In this document: one piece after another, positions 34,359 to 40,086 of the stretch
Layout of the letters: the number at the start of each line of letters is the position of its first letter
Numbering within the stretch: position 1 is the stretch's first letter
NCBI GenBank assembly: GCA_913056175.1
Contig: CAJXLM010000022.1
Span: 1-40,086, forward strand
Length of the DNA: 40,086 bases
Source of the DNA: an uncultured Opitutia bacterium
Lineage (GTDB): Bacteria > Verrucomicrobiota > Verrucomicrobiia > Opitutales > Puniceicoccaceae
Direction: 5' to 3'
The notes under the pieces: model-generated
Databases searched by the model: none
What the model saw: the letters and a program-made list of their open reading frames with translations, nothing else
What the model was told of the DNA's origin: nothing
Translations under genes and position numbers: made by a program

Positions 34359-35132
34359 ATGGTCCATCCGCTGGCTGTGGTGCATAAGGAGGCCCGGTTG
34401 GGGCCGGAGGTTCGGGTCGAACCCTTCGCAGTGATCGAGGAAGGGGTGGAAGTCGGCCGGGGCAGCACGATCCGCTCGCACGCGGTCCTCCGCCGGGGAA
34501 CCGTCCTCGGCGAGCGGGTGCTGGTGGACAGCGGCGCGGTGGTCGGGGGCGACCCGAACCACCTGGAATTCGACCCGGCGGTTCGTTCCGGGGTGCGCGT
34601 GGGCGACGGGGTGACGCTGCGGGAACACGTCACCGTGCACCGCTCGGTCGAGGAGGGCGGCGCCACGATGGTGGACCGCGAGGCCTTCCTTATGACCCAT
34701 GTCCACGTGGGCCACGACTGCCGTGTCGGCGAGCAGGTGATCATCGCCGCCCACGCGGGTCTCTCCGGCCATGTCGAGGTGGAAGCGGGTGCGTTTATCG
34801 GAGGCATGGCCGGGATCCACCAGTTCGTGCGCGTCGGGGCCGGTGCCATGGTCGGGGGCCTCGCCCGGATCCGCGCGGATGTCGCCCCCTACACAATGGT
34901 GGCGGAGGAGGACCGGCTGGTCGGCCTGAACCGCGTCGGGCTGCGGCGTTCCGGGGTGGACGCGGCCGCCCTCTCCGAACTGCGCTCCCTCTTCCGGGAG
35001 ATCCTCGGGTCGCCGGGCTCTCCCCACGAAAAGGCCAACGGAGCCCCGGCACCCCGATCCGAGGAGGCCCGCCGCTTCCTTTCCTTCTTCGTCCCCAACC
35101 AGCGCGGCTATGCCCGGAGAATCCGCACCTGA
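34359..35132 (+). CDS. lpxA: UDP-N-acetylglucosamine acyltransferase LpxA
   Basis: A 257-residue left-handed beta-helix protein of hexapeptide repeats. VVGGDPNHLEF, LMTHVHVGHDC with the catalytic-type His119, and GGMAGIHQFVRVG line up with LpxA, and the helical C-terminal part follows (GLNRVGLRRSGV). LpxA moves a hydroxyacyl chain from acyl carrier protein to UDP-GlcNAc, the first step of lipid A. The start is the ATG giving MVHPLAVV because the family begins with this strand; the frame is open further upstream but without sense. It is first of a plus-strand run and overlaps pdxA by 23 bases. Confidence 0.9.
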   Translation: MVHPLAVVHKEARLGPEVRVEPFAVIEEGVEVGRGSTIRSHAVLRRGTVLGERVLVDSGAVVGGDPNHLEFDPAVRSGVRVGDGVTLREHVTVHRSVEEGGATMVDREAFLMTHVHVGHDCRVGEQVIIAAHAGLSGHVEVEAGAFIGGMAGIHQFVRVGAGAMVGGLARIRADVAPYTMVAEEDRLVGLNRVGLRRSGVDAAALSELRSLFREILGSPGSPHEKANGAPAPRSEEARRFLSFFVPNQRGYARRIRT

Positions 35133-36135
35133 GCCCGAGCTCCTCACCCAACCGGATCCGCAGCCGGTCCGGGAGGACTGCCTCCGCCTGCCCCTCGCGG
35201 TGACGTGTGGGGACCCGGCGGGGATCGGGCCGGAGATCGTGGAGAGCTGGTGGGCCCGGCAGGGGGACGCCGCCCGCGACTATGTCTTCGTGGGCCCGCC
35301 GGACTGGCTGGCGCGGCTCCGCGCCATCAGGCCGGTGCGCGGGGTGGAGATCGGTCGCACCGGAGCCACGCCGGGGCGACCGAACCTGGAGTCCGCCCGG
35401 ACCGCGCTGGCCTCCCTCGAGTCCGTCGCCAACGGCTGCCTGCAGGGCTTTTATGGCGGGGTGGTGACGGGCCCCGTGAACAAGGCGTGGCTGGCCCGCG
35501 CGGGGTTTCCCCATCCGGGCCAGACGGAGTTCTTCGCCCACCGCTGGGGCGGCGACCCGACCATGGCCTTTGCCGGCGGGCGCCTGCGGATCGCCCTGGT
35601 CACCTGGCACATTCCGCTGCTCGAAGTGCCCGCCCGGATCACCGCGGCCACCCTCGAGCGCACCGTCCACCACGCGGTGGCCCTCGCCCGGGCAACCTCG
35701 GGCGTGGAGGATCCGCGGATCGGGGTGTGCGGGCTGAATCCCCACGCGGGCGAGGGCGGCGTCCTCGGCCGGGAGGAGGTCGAGCTGCTCAACCCGGTAC
35801 TCGCCCGCCTGCGCGAGCGGCATCCCCAGTTGAGCGAGTGCCTGCCGGCGGACACCCTTTTCCTCCGCCACCTCGAGGGCGAGTTCGACGGGGTGGTCGC
35901 CCTCTATCACGACCAGGGCCTCGCCCCAATGAAGACGGTCGAGTTCGAGGACGCCGTCAACGTCACCCTCGGCCTGCCCTTCGTCCGGACGAGCCCCGAC
36001 CACGGCACGGCCTTCGAGTTGGCGGGCAAGCGGGAGGCCTCCGACCACAGTTTCTCGAACGCGGTCCGCCTCGCCCGCCTCTTCCTGCGGGACGGCGAAT
36101 CCGGCACGGCGGTCCTCGACCCGGGGGCGACCTGA
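35110..36135 (+). CDS. pdxA: 4-hydroxythreonine-4-phosphate dehydrogenase PdxA
   Basis: A 341-residue protein of the PdxA/isocitrate-dehydrogenase-like fold. Landmarks are TCGDPAGIGPEI near the start, VVTGPVNKAWL, GQTEFFAHRWG, LNPHAGEGG, ALYHDQGLAPMK and TSPDHGTAF, which include the metal-binding histidines. It oxidises 4-phosphohydroxy-L-threonine in the pyridoxal phosphate pathway. The 25 residues before the conserved core are variable, so a later start is possible, but no better one is seen. Confidence 0.96.
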   Translation: MPGESAPEPELLTQPDPQPVREDCLRLPLAVTCGDPAGIGPEIVESWWARQGDAARDYVFVGPPDWLARLRAIRPVRGVEIGRTGATPGRPNLESARTALASLESVANGCLQGFYGGVVTGPVNKAWLARAGFPHPGQTEFFAHRWGGDPTMAFAGGRLRIALVTWHIPLLEVPARITAATLERTVHHAVALARATSGVEDPRIGVCGLNPHAGEGGVLGREEVELLNPVLARLRERHPQLSECLPADTLFLRHLEGEFDGVVALYHDQGLAPMKTVEFEDAVNVTLGLPFVRTSPDHGTAFELAGKREASDHSFSNAVRLARLFLRDGESGTAVLDPGAT

Positions 36136-36184
36136 GTCGGCCGGCCGCGGGAAGGGGCTCGGTCGCCGGGAAAAGGGAGGCATC

Positions 36185-36931
36185 GTGAGCGGGGGACGAA
36201 GCCGGTGGCGGGCCATCTGCGCCTACGACGGGACGGATTTCACGGGCTGGCAGAGCCAGGCCAGCCGCGATGCGGTCCAGGACCGGATCGAGGAGGCCCT
36301 CGGCAGGGTGCTGCCGGGCGCCCCACGCATCCACGGGGCCAGCCGCACGGACGCCGGGGTGCACGCGCGGGGACAGGTCTTCCACTTCGACGCCGCCTGG
36401 GCCCATCCGGCGGAGGCCCTCCGCCGCGCCTGCCACGCCCACCTGCCCGCCACGGTCCGGTTGCGCCAGCTGGAAAGGGCCGCCCCGGACTTCCACGCGC
36501 GTCACGACGCCCGCGGCAAGCGCTACCTCTACCGCATCGGCTTCGGCGAGCCGGACCCGCTGCAGGTTCGCTACCGCTGGTATCCGGGCCGCCCGCTCGA
36601 TGTCGGCAGACTGCGCGCGGCACTCCCCGCGCTGTGCGGCCGACACGACTTCTCGGCCTTCGCCGGACGGGTCGACCCGGCGGAGAACCCGGTGAAAACC
36701 CTGGGAGGGCTCGCATGGGAGGAGGAGGACGGCGGGGGATGCCTGCGCGTGGAAGGGGACGGCTTCCTCTACCGGATGGTGCGGTCCCTTGCCGGGACGC
36801 TGGTGCGGGTGGCCGCCGGGCGTCTCGACCCCGCCCGGCCGGTCACCCTTCTCCACGGCGGGGTGCGCACGCCGGAGGTGGACACGGCCCCGGCGGCCGG
36901 GCTGATCCTCGACGAGGTGTTCTATGGCTGA
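36185..36931 (+). CDS. truA: tRNA pseudouridine synthase TruA
   Basis: A 248-residue enzyme. YDGTDFTGWQSQ opens the protein, the catalytic Asp is in GASRTDAGVHARGQ, and HDARGKRYLYRI, HDFSAFAG and GDGFLYRMVRSLAGTLV follow. It makes pseudouridine at positions 38-40 of the tRNA anticodon stem. The start codon is GTG, preceded at 5 bases by GGGAGG. Its end overlaps the comF start by 8 bases. Confidence 0.96.
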   Translation: MSGGRSRWRAICAYDGTDFTGWQSQASRDAVQDRIEEALGRVLPGAPRIHGASRTDAGVHARGQVFHFDAAWAHPAEALRRACHAHLPATVRLRQLERAAPDFHARHDARGKRYLYRIGFGEPDPLQVRYRWYPGRPLDVGRLRAALPALCGRHDFSAFAGRVDPAENPVKTLGGLAWEEEDGGGCLRVEGDGFLYRMVRSLAGTLVRVAAGRLDPARPVTLLHGGVRTPEVDTAPAAGLILDEVFYG

Positions 36932-37703
36932 AGAAGCCGAGACCCTCCCGCCCGAAGCCCGCTTTCGGGAGCGCCCGCTGCGCCACTTGGGCCGCAACCT
37001 CATCGACCTCCTCTATCCCCGCGATTGCCCGGTCACCGGAGAGCCCCTCGACGGGGGCCCGTTCTGCTTCCTCCACGCCTCGGTCGCCGGCCGCCTCCCG
37101 GCGATCCTCGCCCCGCGCTGCCCGCGCTGCGGCTCCGCCGTCGGCCCGAACGCACCGGACGGGGAACCCTGTCCCCGCTGCCGGAACCTGCGACCGCGGT
37201 TCGGAGAGGCCCGCTGCGGCTACCAAATCTCCGACGATGTCCGCCTGATCCTCCACGAGTTCAAGTACCGGAAACAATGGGGGCTGGGTTCGGACTTCGC
37301 CCGGCTGCTCCTGCGCGTCCCGGAGTTCGTCGACTTCCTCCGGGACGCGGTGGTCTGCCCGGTGCCCCTCCATCCGCGCAAGCGGGCCGAGCGGGGCTTC
37401 AACCAGGTGGAGGCCATCCTCCAACCCCTCGCCCGGGAACTGCCCGGGGTCTTCACGCCGGGCGACCTGCTCCTCCGGCGTGTTCCGGGAGAATCGCAGA
37501 CCCACCAGAACCGGGAGGAGCGCGCCCGCGAGGTGCGCGATGCCTTCGCGGTGCGCCCGGAGGCACGCCCGCTCAACCGCCACCAGCGGTTCGTGATCCT
37601 CGACGATGTCTTCACGACGGGGGCGACCCTCAACGAGTGCAGCCTGACCCTGCGGAAGGCGGGGGCCCGGAGGGTCGACGTGGCCGCCTTCGCCCACGGG
37701 TAG
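36924..37703 (+). CDS. comF: ComF family phosphoribosyltransferase-like protein
   Basis: A 259-residue protein with an N-terminal zinc-ribbon region (CPRCGSAV and CPRCRN, with further Cys upstream) and a phosphoribosyltransferase fold. The core carries CPVPLHPRKRAERGFNQ and the PRPP-type loop FVILDDVFTTGATLNEC. ComF proteins are cytoplasmic and take part in DNA uptake in naturally competent bacteria; many non-competent species keep them. It is probably translated with truA. No other competence gene is in the window. Confidence 0.92.
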   Translation: MAEEAETLPPEARFRERPLRHLGRNLIDLLYPRDCPVTGEPLDGGPFCFLHASVAGRLPAILAPRCPRCGSAVGPNAPDGEPCPRCRNLRPRFGEARCGYQISDDVRLILHEFKYRKQWGLGSDFARLLLRVPEFVDFLRDAVVCPVPLHPRKRAERGFNQVEAILQPLARELPGVFTPGDLLLRRVPGESQTHQNREERAREVRDAFAVRPEARPLNRHQRFVILDDVFTTGATLNECSLTLRKAGARRVDVAAFAHG

Positions 37704-37763
37704 GCGCCGGGCCGGGGGCTTTCTACCCTTGCTCCCCTCCCCCTCCCTTCCCATTCCTTGCCC

Positions 37764-38234
37764 ATGGCCACTCCGACCGCCGCCGAGCAGGAGTACCTCT
37801 CCTGGGACCGCTTCGCCCAACTCCTGGAGACGCTCACCAGTCGCCTGCTCGATGCCCACGCGGCCGAGCCGTTCGACCGGGTCGTCGGGATCAGCCGGGG
37901 GGGCCTCCCTCTCGCCGTGCCCATCTCCCACCGGCTCCGCGTGCCCCTCACCCCAGTCGAGATCAAGAGCTACAAGGACGACCGCAGCCAAGGCGAGGTC
38001 CAGTGCGAGACTCCCCTCGAAGTCCTCCAACGCTGCAAGGGCCGCGTCCTGATCGTGGACGACCTCGCCGACAGCGGGCGGACCTCCGATTTCCTCCTGC
38101 GGGAACTGCCCCGCATCACGGGGGCCGCCTTTACCCTCGCCACTCTTTACTGGAAACGGACCTCGACCGTGCGGCCCGACTACTTCGTCGACGAGGCAAC
38201 CTGCTGGATCGTCTTCCCCTGGGAGAACGATTGA
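37764..38234 (+). CDS. Purine-type phosphoribosyltransferase
   Basis: A 156-residue protein with the PRTase fold: VVGISRGGLPLAVPIS for the pyrophosphate loop, then VLIVDDLADSGRTSDFL for the PRPP loop, and an end VFPWEND, common in xanthine/guanine (Gpt/Hpt-like) enzymes. The likely reaction is transfer of a base to PRPP, giving a nucleoside monophosphate. The exact base cannot be told. The ATG at 37764 is used; a TTG two codons upstream is the alternative. Confidence 0.85.
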   Translation: MATPTAAEQEYLSWDRFAQLLETLTSRLLDAHAAEPFDRVVGISRGGLPLAVPISHRLRVPLTPVEIKSYKDDRSQGEVQCETPLEVLQRCKGRVLIVDDLADSGRTSDFLLRELPRITGAAFTLATLYWKRTSTVRPDYFVDEATCWIVFPWEND

Positions 38235-38311
38235 CCGGTGCCCACGGTTCACCTCCGACCGAGGGCCCGGCCGGGTCTCCTCCCTGCAGGACCCCAACCC
38301 ACCCCTGACCG

Positions 38312-39502
38312 ATGATGCACATCCCTGATTTCCTCCTCGCACCCGGTGCGATCGATGAACTGCCGGCACGTACGGTCCCCTACGGACGGAGAATCCTGCT
38401 GCTCACCGGAGCGGGCACCCTGCAGCGGAACCGACTCGGGGAACGGCTCGCCGATGGCTGCGCGCAGCAGGGGATCGAGTACGAGCACCTCACCGTCGAG
38501 GGCGAACCCTCCCCGGATGGGGTCGACGCGATCGTCCGCCAGTACCAGCCCGAGGGAATCGACGCGGTGGTGGCGGTCGGAGGGGGAAGCCCGCTCGATG
38601 CCGGCAAGGCCGTGGCCGGCCTCCTCCCGAGCGGCCGGTCGGTCATGGACCACCTCGAAGGCGTCGGTCGCGGGGTGCCCTACCAGGGACCCGCCCTGCC
38701 CTTCCTCGCTGCCCCCACCACCGCGGGCACGGGGAGTGAGGCCACCCGCAACGCGGTCCTCAGCCGGGTCGGACCGGAAGGATTCAAGAAGTCCTTCCGC
38801 TCGGAAGCCCTCGTGCCCCGCCTCGCCGTGCTCGACCCGGACCTTCTGGATTCCTGCCCATCGGAACAGCGAGCCGCCAACGGGATGGACGCGTTCACTC
38901 AATTGCTGGAATCCCTGGTGTCCCAGCGGGCCAATCCACTCACCCAGGCCCTCGCCCGGGAGGGGATTCGTGCCTTCGCCACCGCCCTCCCCTGGATCAA
39001 GGGAGAAAGCCTCTGCGAAGAGGAATTGGTCCACGCCCGCGGCCGGGCACTCTTCGCCGCCTTCCTCTCCGGTGTGTGCCTCGCCGCGACGGGTCTGGGC
39101 TCCGTACACGGTCTCGCCTCGCCGCTGGGAGCCCACTACCCGATCCCCCACGGGGTCGTCTGCGGAACCCTCGTCGCCGAGGCCACCAACCAGAACCTCA
39201 AGATGCTCCGCGACCTCCAGCCCGACCACCCCGCTCTCGCCGAGTACGCCTGGGCGGGTGCCATCCTCGGGGCGAAGGACGAGCGCACCGCGCGGGATCA
39301 CCCCGAAAGGGAGGCCGATCGGCTCGTCGACCTGCTCCGCTCCTGGACCGAGGAACTCGCCCTTCCCCGTCTTGGCGCCTTCGGCGTGAAACCCGATGCC
39401 CTCCCCGCCCTTGCGGCCAGTGCCACCGGTGCCTCCGGCAAGACCAACCCGGTCCCCCTCTCCGCGGACGACCTGACCCTCCTCCTCGCCGCCCGCCTCT
39501 GA
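38312..39502 (+). CDS. Iron-type alcohol dehydrogenase family protein with altered metal site
   Basis: A 396-residue group III dehydrogenase. The NAD-binding turn is GGGSPLDAGKA, followed by PTTAGTGSEAT, ANGMDAFTQ and a C-terminal helical domain. Of the four metal ligands of the FucO type (Asp, His, His, His), the Asp in NGMDAF and the His in IPHG are kept. The second (DALTH) is Gln here in DAFTQ, and the third (MAHPLG) is Ser in LASPLG. A subfamily with DALTQ and VHG-x-A motifs exists, so this is probably a lineage feature with a changed metal preference. The substrate is unknown. It starts 77 bases after the PRTase gene. Confidence 0.88.
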   Translation: MMHIPDFLLAPGAIDELPARTVPYGRRILLLTGAGTLQRNRLGERLADGCAQQGIEYEHLTVEGEPSPDGVDAIVRQYQPEGIDAVVAVGGGSPLDAGKAVAGLLPSGRSVMDHLEGVGRGVPYQGPALPFLAAPTTAGTGSEATRNAVLSRVGPEGFKKSFRSEALVPRLAVLDPDLLDSCPSEQRAANGMDAFTQLLESLVSQRANPLTQALAREGIRAFATALPWIKGESLCEEELVHARGRALFAAFLSGVCLAATGLGSVHGLASPLGAHYPIPHGVVCGTLVAEATNQNLKMLRDLQPDHPALAEYAWAGAILGAKDERTARDHPEREADRLVDLLRSWTEELALPRLGAFGVKPDALPALAASATGASGKTNPVPLSADDLTLLLAARL

Positions 39503-40021
39503 ACCTCCCTCGCGGGCCGTTCCCCTCGGGGTCGAAGTCCGTCCGTCCTTCCCGAGCCCGGTCGGCTCCGGAGATCCGTCGGGCAAGGTAGGAAGCGCAA
39601 CCACCGGGGAAGCCGCTGCGGCCCCTCCGCCCCTCCTCCTCCAGTGGACGCAGAGTGACCGCGGCTGCGCCCCGCCAGCCCGCAGGGCCGCCTCACCGAG
39701 CGCCGTCGCCTCCCACTGCCCCGGTCCTGCCCCACACCCTCGCCGCCCTGACCCGATCGCCCGGACCTGACCACCTCGGTTCGTCGTGGCCGCCTTCACC
39801 CTAGCGGCAACCCGTGAACCCCGCGCCTTCCATGCGATTCGGGAACCGACCGTGACCGACCCACCTTCCGCGAAGGAAGCGAGCCGATCCCAGCCCCCCA
39901 CCCAGCCACCCCCTCGTCTTGCCTCCGGTCGTCCCGCAGGAGTCAGCAACAGCGAATACCCCCACCGCCATCCTTCCCCACCCCCCATCCTCGCCTACCG
40001 AAACCCACGACTACCACACTG
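39503..40021. other. Non-coding, C-rich stretch at the right end
   Basis: No plausible gene. The plus strand is strongly C-rich with many CCACC and CCCCC runs, and the open frames are compositional. A short CCTTCC-GCG-AAGGAAG hairpin-like motif lies near 39865-39880. No clear terminator follows the dehydrogenase gene. Confidence 0.5.
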
Positions 40022-40077
40022 CAGAGGGACAGACCGCCACAATGCCCCTTGCGGCGGGGAGACGACAAGGCGAGGGG
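40022..40077 (+). repeat. REP-like element at the right edge
   Basis: The core GAGGGACAGACCG (40024-40036) is identical to the core in the left-end tandem repeats. It is followed by a hairpin with CCCCTTG (40045-40051) against CAAGG (40066-40070) plus GGGG (40074-40077) after a 3-base bulge. The order guide-then-hairpin matches the element beside the transposase at the left end. Confidence 0.55.
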
Positions 40078-40086
40078 TGCGGTTTC

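Noticed and set aside
1-40086. tRNA and rRNA genes
   Set aside because: I looked for T-loop GTTCRANYC blocks with matching acceptor arms on both strands and for conserved rRNA segments and found none; a covariance-model search would settle it.

Overview
The window is very GC-rich and densely coding. The gene content points to a Gram-negative, diderm bacterium of the PVC group, most likely Verrucomicrobiota (Opitutales-like). The supporting signs are a division/cell-wall (dcw) cluster with a murC-murB gene fusion and a LysM gene between murD and ftsW, a meso-diaminopimelate type MurE, LPS genes (lpxA, hldA, gmhB), and a REP-associated transposase start of a type I associate with this group. 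The taxonomic placement is inference from gene content, not a database match.

Layout. (1) 1-1964: accessory, non-housekeeping DNA. It holds the 5' end of a REP-associated tyrosine transposase on the minus strand, a REP-like hairpin, about four copies of a 152-153 bp tandem repeat carrying the same GGGACAGAC core, and two to three copies of a 73-75 bp repeat. (2) 1965-8155, minus strand: a high-affinity phosphate uptake operon, pstS-pstC-pstA-pstB-phoU plus a small membrane protein of unknown function, behind a clear Pho box. (3) 8253-12659, minus strand: pepP-like peptidase, heptose kinase hldA, a HAD phosphatase (gmhB-like) and an orphan soluble GAF-GAF histidine kinase. (4) 12771-13964, plus strand: a DUF192 lipoprotein and a NusG/RfaH-type paralogue, convergent with surE. 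(5) 13915-33988, minus strand: surE and then, in transcription order from the right, mraZ-mraW-ftsL-ftsI-murE-murF-mraY-murD-lysM-ftsW-murG-murC/B-ddl-ftsQ-ftsA-ftsZ-like. Most junctions are 4-base ATGA/GTGA overlaps, and the cluster starts behind three MraZ boxes at 10-bp spacing. (6) 34359-39502, plus strand, divergent from mraZ: lpxA, pdxA, truA, comF, a phosphoribosyltransferase and an iron-type alcohol dehydrogenase. (7) 39503-40086: non-coding, C-rich on the plus strand, ending in another REP-like element with the same GAGGGACAGACCG core as the left end.

The dcw cluster makes lipid II (MurC/B, D, E, F, MraY, MurG, Ddl), polymerises it at the septum (FtsW, FtsI, FtsL, FtsQ) and should tether the division ring (FtsA, FtsZ). 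The most striking point is the last gene of the cluster. It is clearly an FtsZ homologue with a preserved FtsA-binding-type C-terminal peptide, but its tubulin GTP-binding signature and its T7 catalytic loop are both degraded. Either this organism divides with a very divergent FtsZ, or the dcw slot is held by a pseudo-GTPase FtsZ whose active partner lies elsewhere.

No tRNA, rRNA, CRISPR array or prophage was seen.
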